DNA of 24,260 bases, taken from contig JAAZKL010000164.1 of the NCBI GenBank assembly GCA_012799845.1, forward strand, positions 1-24,260, read 5' to 3'. Numbering within the stretch: position 1 is the stretch's first letter; every line of letters begins with the position of its first letter. Source of the DNA: Clostridiaceae bacterium. GTDB lineage: Bacteria; Bacillota; Clostridia; Acetivibrionales; DTU013. Shown piece after piece: positions 15,858 through 22,479 of this stretch. Under the pieces are notes generated by a model that ran no database searches, was not told where the DNA came from, and saw only the letters and a list, made by a program, of their open reading frames with translations. The translations under genes were made by a program, and so were the position numbers.

Positions 15858-17132
15858 GTGGCCAGGTATTCTATAAAATACAATGAACTGAAGAATCACG
15901 CAGTGGCATTGCAAAACATCGGCAAAACGCTTGCCTCGTTCGAGAACCGTTTATATTCGATAACTGCTTCCATGGACACAAGGGACAGCAGTATGGAATC
16001 ACTGAAGAGGCAAATACTCGCTGCCGGCAAAAACCTGCCGGTGATCAGCGGGAAATTGGCTTCGGCGGGCACAGCGGCGGAAAACATTTCGAATATATAC
16101 TCGTTGGCCGAAAAATACAGTTACAGCAGTTTCGAAAACTCAGTGCCGTGGGCTGCAGCCCAGGCATTACCGGCGGTTACCGGCCAGGCACAAAGTGTAT
16201 TTGATCCGGCAGCTTCCGGCGCAGGTTTTCCGGGAGTAGCGGCAGGTTCTGCGGGAGTAGCAGCAGCAGGTTCTGCATCACTGCTCGGGGAGCATCTTGA
16301 TGAGGACACCGCTGTCAACAGTATACTTAATCCGTTCGGCCTGTCCAAAGTCGAATATGGCAAATACGACGATAAGAAAAAGTTCAAGGAGATTGAACAG
16401 GAGGACAGGACATTCTGGCAGCAAGCCTATGAAAGGGATACCGGCCAAATGGTAATTCCTGACCTGGCACCGAAAAACGCCAGGAAACTGGCAACGATCT
16501 ACAGTGTAGGGACAGAAGCAAAGGCTGAGTACGCATGGCGTGAATACAAGGCTTCCGGCAAAACCGACTGGGCGGAAGGAAGCGCAGAATTAAAAGTCGC
16601 GGCAGCAGAGGCGCACGCTGAACTTTCTGCCGGCCTTTACGTGTTTGATAAAAACGGAAACAAGAGGTTTGCACCGGGGGTTGAGGCGGCAGTAGGCGCC
16701 AGTTTCTCTGCCCTGGCCGCGTCGGCGGAGGGAAAAATCGGCAATGACATGCTGGGTGCATTCGGCGAAGCCGAACTGGAAATAGCAAAAGCCGAAGCGG
16801 AAGGCAAGTTGAAGCTTTCGCTGTTCGACAAGGATGGCAAACTGGACATCGATGCACATGCGGAAGCCAGCCTTGAAGCAGTTGCTTTTGAAGTTGGAGG
16901 GAAGGCCGGAGTATCTGTTCTCGGTACAGATGTCGCGGTCAAAGGCGAGTTTAAGGTCGGTGTCGGAGTACATGCGGAAGTCGGATATGCTGACGGCGTA
17001 TTCAAGTTCGATGTTGGAGCTTCTTTGGGAATTGGCGCAAGTATCGGCTTCGAGGTCGATGTTTCCGGTACTGTCGACGCGATCTGCAGCAAAGCCGAGG
17101 CAGCATGGGATGCTATAAAAGGATGGTTCTGA
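15858..17132 (+). CDS. Putative T7SS effector: WXG100-like head plus repetitive beta-rich C-terminal domain
   Basis: A protein of 424 residues using GTG 15858, which lies 8 bases after AGGAAGGGG. GTG 15849, overlapping the previous stop, would give 427. Numbering below uses the longer form. Residues 1-95 form a WXG100-like helical hairpin without W-x-G, ending in Y84-S-L-A-E88. An Ala/Gly/Pro-rich linker (about 97-145) and a charged helical segment (about 150-245) follow. From 246 there are two tandem units of about 62 residues (A-E-L-K-V at 246; A-E-L-E-I at 308), sharing L-x-x-F-D-K-x-G-x-K and Ala/Val-Gly alternation. The end is Gly/Val-rich (G-A-S-L-G-I-G-A-S-I-G-F) with a final amphipathic helix. 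No nuclease, NADase, lipase or peptidase signature was seen. The alternating pattern suits an amphipathic beta sheet, so membrane binding or pore formation is possible but unproven. Confidence 0.75.
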   Translation: MARYSIKYNELKNHAVALQNIGKTLASFENRLYSITASMDTRDSSMESLKRQILAAGKNLPVISGKLASAGTAAENISNIYSLAEKYSYSSFENSVPWAAAQALPAVTGQAQSVFDPAASGAGFPGVAAGSAGVAAAGSASLLGEHLDEDTAVNSILNPFGLSKVEYGKYDDKKKFKEIEQEDRTFWQQAYERDTGQMVIPDLAPKNARKLATIYSVGTEAKAEYAWREYKASGKTDWAEGSAELKVAAAEAHAELSAGLYVFDKNGNKRFAPGVEAAVGASFSALAASAEGKIGNDMLGAFGEAELEIAKAEAEGKLKLSLFDKDGKLDIDAHAEASLEAVAFEVGGKAGVSVLGTDVAVKGEFKVGVGVHAEVGYADGVFKFDVGASLGIGASIGFEVDVSGTVDAICSKAEAAWDAIKGWF

Positions 17133-17149
17133 CAGGAGGATAGTATCTG

Positions 17150-17587
17150 ATGGAACAATTGGTAATTGGCGGAGTGTTTTTGTTCTCTGCGGTTATTTTC
17201 ATAGTAACGGCAGTCTTGTATTGGAGATCAGAAAAAAAGTTTCGCAGGGACTGTGTACGGTGTAAAGCCATTGTCGTTGACTATGTCGTGCAGGATTACT
17301 CACGGTGGCAGACTCCCAGGGTGGCGCTTGAGGGAGAAGGCCGGAGACTGGCTTACCGCTGCAAATCAAGACGCATGAATTCCGAGGTCTGTCCGAGGGG
17401 AACGCAGGTAACGGTAGATTATAGTGTCAAAAAGTTTCTGGGCATGGATTTTTATGACATCCGCATCGTCGACCCTCCCCAGTTTGCAGCAGAACCTGCA
17501 AAGACGGTCATTATAATGCTTGGCGTGATGACGCTTATTAGCCTTATCATATCGGCCGCGCTTATTGCAGCCGGAATTAGGGGATAG
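17150..17587 (+). CDS. Two-TM membrane protein, DUF3592-like; candidate immunity protein
   Basis: A 145-residue protein with an N-terminal membrane span (about 5-24), a ~90-residue soluble domain and a C-terminal span (about 118-140). The soluble part has the strand pattern and the late V-D-Y motif typical of DUF3592 proteins (T-Q-V-T-V-D-Y-S). Cys residues occur as C-V-R-C near 36-39. AGGAGGA lies at 17134-17140, 17 bases after the effector stop, so the two are co-transcribed. A small membrane protein directly after a candidate toxin is the usual place for an immunity gene; that role is inferred from position alone. Confidence 0.7.
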   Translation: MEQLVIGGVFLFSAVIFIVTAVLYWRSEKKFRRDCVRCKAIVVDYVVQDYSRWQTPRVALEGEGRRLAYRCKSRRMNSEVCPRGTQVTVDYSVKKFLGMDFYDIRIVDPPQFAAEPAKTVIIMLGVMTLISLIISAALIAAGIRG

Positions 17588-17640
17588 AGATATTTTGACC
17601 TGTATGAAATAGCTGACACTAATTTTAAGGAGGATTGACT

Positions 17641-17958
17641 ATGTTTAATGGTCTCTTACCGATCGGTTCAGTAGTCTTGCTGAAAAACAGCACCAAAAGG
17701 GTTATGATCATTGGCTTCTGCCAAAAAGAGATCAATGATAATGAAGAAGCGAAAATTTGGGATTATGCTGGCTGCCTGTATCCAGAAGGCTACCTGGGAC
17801 CCAATCAGACATTCCTGTTCAATGGCGACCAGATAGAACGCATTTTTGCCATTGGGTACCAGGATGAAGAGCAGTTTGAGTTCAAGAAAAAGGCCGACTC
17901 TGTGATCGAGCAACTGAGGAAGAAGTCTGCCGGTCAGCAGGAAGAACAGCCACAGTAA
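17641..17958 (+). CDS. DUF4176-family T7SS-associated protein
   Basis: A soluble 105-residue protein with the DUF4176 hallmarks: L-P-I-G-S-V-V-L-L-K at the start, M-I-I-G-F, then D-Y-A-G-C-L-Y-P-E-G and I-G-Y-Q-D-E-E. DUF4176 genes are found in T7SSb effector loci, often beside LXG toxins, and are thought to help effector handling. The ATG at 17641 is chosen over TTG 17635 because AAGGAGGA (17627-17634) is 6 bases before it. The C-terminal tail is charged and Gln/Glu-rich. It is the last gene of the secretion operon, and its identity supports the view that the neighbouring long protein is an effector. Confidence 0.85.
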   Translation: MFNGLLPIGSVVLLKNSTKRVMIIGFCQKEINDNEEAKIWDYAGCLYPEGYLGPNQTFLFNGDQIERIFAIGYQDEEQFEFKKKADSVIEQLRKKSAGQQEEQPQ

Positions 17959-18023
17959 AAGCAGAAGAGTCAGAGGGCCGGTCATGAAGCTTTGCCTGGT
18001 TTCCGTAAAGTGCCCATTCAGTA

Positions 18024-18138
18024 CAGGTACAGTACAATATTGACCCCAGGAACAAGTCCTGCCCAGTTTAGGCATATTCCTGCTGATCCGGGTACTGTAC
18101 CTGTTTGGATTGCTGCAATGCACCTGTGGATCCAGGTG
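18024..18138. repeat. Structured non-coding spacer with nested inverted repeats
   Basis: The 276 bases between the convergent T7SS operon and the metal-transport genes hold no supported gene. A perfect 12-base inverted repeat (CAGGTACAGTAC at 18024-18035, GTACTGTACCTG at 18092-18103) encloses CAGGAA (18047-18052), which can pair with TTCCTG (18077-18082) or, in part, with TCCTG (18057-18061). A separate hairpin, CACCTG/CAGGTG (18121-18126, 18133-18138), follows. There is no T-tract on either strand. It may act as a bidirectional 3'-end structure. Confidence 0.55.
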
Positions 18139-18234
18139 TGGTTTCAGGACTGCCCCTTATCTCCGTATTTACCTCATGGTTTCGCATCAAGGCATGATAA
18201 CTTTGCCTCATGACAACATTACTTCACGACAGCT

Positions 18235-18450
18235 TTACTTAAGCACTTCGAATCCAAGGGCAGTTACGGCCTTTTCCACGTCCTGGACCGATACTTTTTG
18301 CTCATCATAATCAAATTTCACCTTGCTTGCGTTGAACAGCACCCTAACGCTCTCTTTAACTACTCCGTCCAGGGATTTTACCGCGTTTTCGACCTTTTGC
18401 ACACAGGTTGGGCAGGTCAGTGTTTCCAATTGGATAGTTGCATTTTTCAT
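18235..18450 (-). CDS. Heavy-metal-associated (HMA) domain metallochaperone, CopZ-like
   Basis: A 71-residue ferredoxin-like metal carrier consisting of a single HMA domain. The metal site is the C-P-T-C motif at residues 13-16, replacing the more common M-x-C-x-x-C start (T-L-T-C-P-T-C here). The rest follows the family: K-V-E-N-A-V-K helix, V-K-F-D-Y strand and a final A-V-T-A-L-G-F. GAAAGGAG lies before the start on the - strand. It follows the P1B ATPase gene by 111 bases on the same strand. The ATPase has no HMA domain of its own, so this protein may serve as its separate metal-delivery domain. Confidence 0.88.
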   Translation of the reverse strand: MKNATIQLETLTCPTCVQKVENAVKSLDGVVKESVRVLFNASKVKFDYDEQKVSVQDVEKAVTALGFEVLK

Positions 18451-18501
18451 ATTTCTGGTCTCCTTTCAGAACCGTTTTATATGGTTATCTTTATTCTATC
18501 T

Positions 18502-18524
18502 GCATAGCTATGCTCTGCATAGCT
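18502..18524. repeat. Palindrome and direct repeat between the ATPase and HMA genes
   Basis: GCATAGCTATGC (18502-18513) is a perfect 12-base palindrome. CTGCATAGCT occurs at 18500-18509 and again at 18515-18524, and GCTATGC-TCT-GCATAGC (18507-18523) forms a 7-bp hairpin. It lies about 50-75 bases upstream of the HMA gene start on the - strand. It could be an operator or an RNA element controlling the second gene. Confidence 0.45.
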
Positions 18525-18561
18525 TTACTTTATCATTTTAAAAATATCATGCATATGTCCT

Positions 18562-20436
18562 TTATTTCGTTTCATCCGAACTGCGGTTCCTAAGCTTGTA
18601 GCGCAGCAGCCTCATGCCATTCAGGATGACCGCCAGGATGCTGCCTTCGTGCACGAGCATGCCGATGGACATGTTCATCCAATTGCTGAAAAATACGCCG
18701 GCAAGCAGGAACAATACCACACCGACAGCGATGGATATATTTTGCTTCATATTTCCGGCTGTGGCTTTTGCCAGGCCGAGCGCATGGGGCAGGCGGCCAA
18801 AGTCCGAATTCATGAGCACCACGTCGGAGGTCTCTATGGCGACGTCTGTACCGGCACCCATGGCGATACCTGTATCAGCCAGCGCCAGGGACGGGCTGTC
18901 ATTTACGCCGTCACCGACGAAAGCGACGATCCGGCCCTCTTCGATCAATTTCCTGATATACGCGGCCTTATCCTGCGGCAGCATGTTGCCATGGGCTTCG
19001 CTCAGGCCCAGTTCGCGGCTCACAGTGTTCACTGTGCCCTGGTTGTCGCCTGACAGCATCACGAGATTCCTGATGCCAAGTTTTTTAAGCTTATAAAGGT
19101 TTTCCTTCACCCCGGGGCGTACCTGGTCACGCACCCCCATCAGGATCTTTAGTTCTCCGTCCACGGCAGTCAGTACGAGCGAGTTCCCGTTTTTCTCAAA
19201 ACGGGCAATGTCGGCTTTTGCCTTCGTGTCAAGCTTTATGCCTTCTCTTTCCATAAGGGCGGCATTGCCGACGGCGACCATGTGTCCATCCACGCTTGCA
19301 ATGATACCGCTGCCTTTGACCACTTCCGTGTTTTCGACAGGGCGTAGCTCTGTTTCGCCGATCTCGTCCAGAACCGCTTTGGCCAGCGGATGGCCGGACT
19401 CGCGCTCCACGCTTGCGAGATACATCAGCGCCTTATCAGTATCATTCCCGTAGTACGCCTTTTCAGCCACTGATGGATTTCCCGCGGTCAGTGTTCCTGT
19501 TTTGTCGAACACGATCGTATCTGTCCTGCTGAACTCGTTTATCACCTCGCTGCCTTTGAACAGGATGCCGTGGCGCGCTCCGTTCCCTATGCCTGCTACG
19601 TTGGATACGGGGACGCCAATCACCAGGGCGCCGGGGCAGCCGAGGACAAGGATCGTGACTGACAACTCGATGTCCCGGGTGATCAAAAGAACCAGCGCAC
19701 CGAGAACAAGAACTGCCGGAGTGTAATATTTTGCAAAGCGGTCGATGAACCTTTCCGCCTTTGACCTGGAATCCTGTGCTTCCTCCACCAGTTCGATGAT
19801 CTTTGCGAATGTGGTGTCTTCACCCACACGGTCTGCTGTTATCCGGAGAGTTCCGCTTTCAAGGATCGTACCGGCAAATACCTTTGTTCCTTCGCTTTTC
19901 AGTACGGGAAGGGACTCTCCGGTAATGGCGGCTTCATTGACACTGCCTTCCCCGGATAAAACGGTTCCGTCGACCGGTATTTTGGCACCGGTTCTCACCA
20001 GCAGTATATCACCTGTATCCACTTCACTGATGCCGACCTCATCGAATCCACCATCCGGCATTTGTTTCAGGGCATTTTCCGGCGCCATTTCCGTGAGTTC
20101 CTTAATGGCTGACCGTGTTTTGTTCAGCGTACGCTGCTCCAGGTATGCGCCAAAAAGGAACAGGAATGTCACGATGGCAGATTCTTCAAAGTTCCTGATG
20201 AAAAATGCGCCGATCACAGCAATGGTCACCAGCAGATCGATGCTGACGACCTTTACTCTCAGTGCCTGGTACGCCTGGATAGCGATCGGCGCGGCGCCAA
20301 GGACTGAAGCGATTATGAAGGCTGTGTCAGCCGCCGTTCCATTCCTGAAAACCAGTGCGCTGATAAACCCGATGACTATCAGGATCGCACTGACCAACGC
20401 TGCCTGGTTTTTCCTGCTGAGTATGAACCGCTGCAT
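18562..20436 (-). CDS. Heavy-metal-translocating P1B-type ATPase
   Basis: Membrane pump of 624 residues that moves a transition-metal ion at the cost of ATP. Visible parts: N-terminal membrane spans without an HMA domain; actuator motif T-G-E-S; a transmembrane metal site C267-P268-G269; phosphorylation motif D-K-T-G-T-L-T; the class-specific S-G-H-P; nucleotide and hinge motif G-D-G-V-N-D-S; and a last-span motif H596-E-G-S599. The C-P-G in place of C-P-C, together with H-E-G near the C-terminus, does not fit the standard Cu+ (C-P-C, N/Y) or Zn/Cd (C-P-C, D-x-G) patterns. H-E-G resembles the P1B-4 group, which normally has S-P-C. The substrate is therefore uncertain (Co, Zn, Cd, Fe or Mn are all possible). 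The ribosome site GGGGAGGAAGG lies just before the ATG. Confidence 0.9.
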   Translation of the reverse strand: MQRFILSRKNQAALVSAILIVIGFISALVFRNGTAADTAFIIASVLGAAPIAIQAYQALRVKVVSIDLLVTIAVIGAFFIRNFEESAIVTFLFLFGAYLEQRTLNKTRSAIKELTEMAPENALKQMPDGGFDEVGISEVDTGDILLVRTGAKIPVDGTVLSGEGSVNEAAITGESLPVLKSEGTKVFAGTILESGTLRITADRVGEDTTFAKIIELVEEAQDSRSKAERFIDRFAKYYTPAVLVLGALVLLITRDIELSVTILVLGCPGALVIGVPVSNVAGIGNGARHGILFKGSEVINEFSRTDTIVFDKTGTLTAGNPSVAEKAYYGNDTDKALMYLASVERESGHPLAKAVLDEIGETELRPVENTEVVKGSGIIASVDGHMVAVGNAALMEREGIKLDTKAKADIARFEKNGNSLVLTAVDGELKILMGVRDQVRPGVKENLYKLKKLGIRNLVMLSGDNQGTVNTVSRELGLSEAHGNMLPQDKAAYIRKLIEEGRIVAFVGDGVNDSPSLALADTGIAMGAGTDVAIETSDVVLMNSDFGRLPHALGLAKATAGNMKQNISIAVGVVLFLLAGVFFSNWMNMSIGMLVHEGSILAVILNGMRLLRYKLRNRSSDETK

Positions 20437-20654
20437 TTACCTTCCTCCCCGATCCGCTTCTGCTGCGTTTTGCGTTGTTTTACTTTGTTCTGCTTTACTT
20501 TCATGGCCTTTGCTCTCATGTATGTTGTTACCCTTATTTTTGGTTGCTAAACTTTGTCTTACATATCTGAGTCTAGTATTTAATCATTTGCCGGATAATA
20601 TAAAATTTCTGGCCATGCTGCGGACCAAATCCCCCAGGCGCCGCTGTCCGCCGC

Positions 20655-20683
20655 TTTACGATAAATTTCCTGTACTGTATAAT
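20655..20683 (+). promoter_or_regulatory. Candidate promoter of the WYL regulator gene
   Basis: TTTACG (20655-20660) and TATAAT (20678-20683) are 17 bases apart; the -10 box is perfect. Transcription would start near 20690. The remaining intergenic sequence toward the divergent ATPase gene (20437-20654) has no convincing - strand promoter by eye, but is rich in TTTACTT-like repeats. Confidence 0.5.
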
Positions 20684-20716
20684 TGATGTAACTGCAGAAA
20701 GGTAAGATGATTTTCA

Positions 20717-21613
20717 ATGAACAGGCTTTTTGAAATCGTATATATATTGCTGGGCAAAGAAAAGATAACGGCAAAGGAACTGGCTGAGCGCTTTGAAGTG
20801 TCTCAGCGGACCATATACAGGGATATTGAGGCGCTCAGTATTGCCGGTATTCCTGTGTACACCGAGAAGGGCAAGGGCGGAGGGATCGGTCTGCTGCCCG
20901 GTTTTACCCTGAACCGGTCTCTGCTGAGCGAGCAGGAACAGGAAGATGTGATCTCTGCCCTGCAGGCGCTGGAAGCTGTCAATCCCCGCAAAACGGCTCA
21001 GGCTTTGACAAAGTTGTCGGCTGTCTTCAACAGGAAACTTGTCAACTGGATCGAAGTGGATTTTTCAAGCTGGGGCCGTATGGAGGACGACCTGTTTGGC
21101 AGGCTGAAGACGGCGATATTCAATAAAATGGTAGTGGAATTCGATTACTACAGTGGAAAGGGAGAAAAAACGCATCGAAAAGCCGAACCTGTCCAGTTGT
21201 TCTTTAAACACCAAGCCTGGTATCTGAAGGGATTTTGCCTTTCAAGGCAGGATATGAGGATGTTCAAGCTGACCAGGATAAGGAACCTTGTCCTTACGGA
21301 TCAACACTTCGATGAAAGGCGTCCGGCAGAAGATTCCTCCAATGATCTGCAGGACGAGGGAAATTTCAGCGATGTCGAACTGCAACTGAAAATAATGCCG
21401 GAGATGGCATATCGGGTCTATGATGAATTCGATCCTCAGAATATCCGCAGGCTGCCGGACGGAAGCTTTGTCGTCTCTGCTGTCTTGCCTGTGGACGAAT
21501 GGATGTACGGTTATATCATGTCATTCGGAGAATATATCGAAGTGCTCGGACCTGAACATGTCCGCGAGTCTGTCCGAAAAAAGCTGGAATGTGCATATAA
21601 TAAATATATTTAA
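20717..21613 (+). CDS. WYL-domain transcription regulator (YafY/DeoR-type)
   Basis: A 298-residue ligand-responsive DNA-binding protein. Residues about 1-55 form a winged helix-turn-helix (I-T-A-K-E-L-A-E-R-F, then S-Q-R-T-I-Y-R-D-I as recognition helix). A linker with G-G-G-I-G-L follows. The WYL domain spans about 135-210, with E-F-D-Y-Y early, E-P-V-Q-L-F, and the signature W-Y-L-K-G-F, then K-L-T-R-I-R-N-L. A C-terminal WCX-like extension completes the protein. It is divergent from the metal ATPase gene with a 280-base gap between them, so it may regulate that operon or itself; neither is proved. No strong ribosome site precedes the ATG (AAAGG, 14 bases away). Confidence 0.9.
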   Translation: MNRLFEIVYILLGKEKITAKELAERFEVSQRTIYRDIEALSIAGIPVYTEKGKGGGIGLLPGFTLNRSLLSEQEQEDVISALQALEAVNPRKTAQALTKLSAVFNRKLVNWIEVDFSSWGRMEDDLFGRLKTAIFNKMVVEFDYYSGKGEKTHRKAEPVQLFFKHQAWYLKGFCLSRQDMRMFKLTRIRNLVLTDQHFDERRPAEDSSNDLQDEGNFSDVELQLKIMPEMAYRVYDEFDPQNIRRLPDGSFVVSAVLPVDEWMYGYIMSFGEYIEVLGPEHVRESVRKKLECAYNKYI

Positions 21614-21651
21614 TATGACATACAGTTGGCATATTTGGTATTCTATAGTAA

Positions 21652-21660
21652 TGCTATAAC
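21652..21660 (+). promoter_or_regulatory. Candidate extended -10 promoter of the zinc-ribbon gene
   Basis: TGCTATAAC has the TG-n-TATAAT form of an extended -10 element with one mismatch. No good -35 box is at the right distance, as expected for this promoter type. It would give a very short leader before GAGGAGGT (21665-21672) and the ATG at 21680. Confidence 0.35.
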
Positions 21661-21679
21661 TTATTGAGGAGGTATTGCT

Positions 21680-21943
21680 ATGGAAGAAAGATTTTGCCAA
21701 TCCTGCGGAATGCCGATGGGGGCGACGGATGAATTGTACGGGACGAACCAGGACGGGACCAGGAACAAGGACTATTGCAAATACTGTTATGCGGACGGGG
21801 CATTCACGTCTGAGATCTCCATGGAGGAAATGATCGAATTCTGCGTTCCGCACATGGTTTCATCAAGCCCCGGCATGAGCGAGGACGATGCCAGGGATAT
21901 GATGAAGAAGTTTTTCCCTGGATTGAAGCGATGGAAGAAATAA
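21680..21943 (+). CDS. Small zinc-ribbon protein
   Basis: An 87-residue soluble protein of the 'putative zinc ribbon' family. Two C-x-x-C knuckles (C-Q-S-C near 6-9 and C-K-Y-C near 33-36) would bind one zinc. The phrase C-Q-S-C-G-M-P-M is the family hallmark. The C-terminal half is helical and Met-rich, ending with F-F-P-G-L-K-R-W. The biochemical role of the family is not established. The strong site GAGGAGGT supports the start. A terminator follows, so it is probably a single-gene transcript. Confidence 0.88.
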   Translation: MEERFCQSCGMPMGATDELYGTNQDGTRNKDYCKYCYADGAFTSEISMEEMIEFCVPHMVSSSPGMSEDDARDMMKKFFPGLKRWKK

Positions 21944-21951
21944 AGTAAAAT

Positions 21952-21972
21952 GGTGCCAGGCACCTTTTTTTT
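21952..21972 (+). terminator. Rho-independent terminator after the zinc-ribbon gene
   Basis: GGTGC-CAG-GCACC (21952-21964) is followed at once by eight T (21965-21972), with an A-rich stretch before it. The T-run abuts the CGGAGG ribosome site of the next gene. The TGGTGCCAGGCACC core is a palindrome that may also occur as a dispersed repeat in Bacillota genomes. Confidence 0.8.
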
Positions 21973-21986
21973 CGGAGGTTTTGAGC

Positions 21987-22430
21987 TTGCTGATCAGGGA
22001 AGTAAAAGAATCGGATCTTGACGGGCTGCAGGAGTTGTACCTGTACCTGCATGAAAAGGAGAAGATGCCGGAAACTCCGGAACTGGTTTCGCTCTGGAAG
22101 GAGATTATAGCTGATAAGGATTATCATATCCTGGTCGGAGAGGTTGAAGGCAGAATAGTATCAAGCGTCACGGTCATAGTTATAAAGAACCTGACGCGCT
22201 GCATGAGGCCATATGCCATCATCGAAAATGTCGTGACGCACGGGGACTTCAGGTGCAGAGGTTATGCCCGGTCTCTGATGCAAAAAGCCGTCGATATCGC
22301 CGAAAACAGCGGATGCTATAAAGTGATGCTGCTTACCGGGGCTAAGGATGAGAACACTTTGAGGTTTTACGAAAAGTGCGGATTCAACAGCAAAGATAAG
22401 AAGGCGTTCATCAGGTGGATCGGGATATGA
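21987..22430 (+). CDS. GNAT-family N-acetyltransferase
   Basis: About 148 residues. It transfers an acetyl group from acetyl-CoA to an amine of unknown identity. The start is taken as TTG 21987, 8 bases after CGGAGG (21973-21978); TTG 21981 is in frame but only 2 bases away. The acetyl-CoA-binding motif A is visible as V-V-T-H-G-D-F-R-C-R-G-Y-A-R-S-L, followed by the helix L-M-Q-K-A-V. Motif B has L-R-F-Y-E-K-C-G-F, typical of the GNAT C-terminal half. Opening residues L-I-R-E-V-K-E-S-D-L-D are standard for the family. It has no evident promoter of its own between the terminator and the ribosome site, so expression may rely on read-through. Confidence 0.9.
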   Translation: MLIREVKESDLDGLQELYLYLHEKEKMPETPELVSLWKEIIADKDYHILVGEVEGRIVSSVTVIVIKNLTRCMRPYAIIENVVTHGDFRCRGYARSLMQKAVDIAENSGCYKVMLLTGAKDENTLRFYEKCGFNSKDKKAFIRWIGI

Positions 22431-22479
22431 TGCCGTATGGGCTGAGTTCGTGAAGTCATAGGGATCGAGGTTTGAGATC

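Noticed and set aside
18185..18212. Terminator of the HMA gene on the - strand
   Set aside because: Only a short imperfect stem (AGGCA/TGCCT) without a U-tract was found.
19745..20686. Long + strand open frame opposite the P-type ATPase
   Set aside because: The ATPase on the other strand has all expected motifs; the + strand product resembles nothing and runs through the ATPase promoter region.
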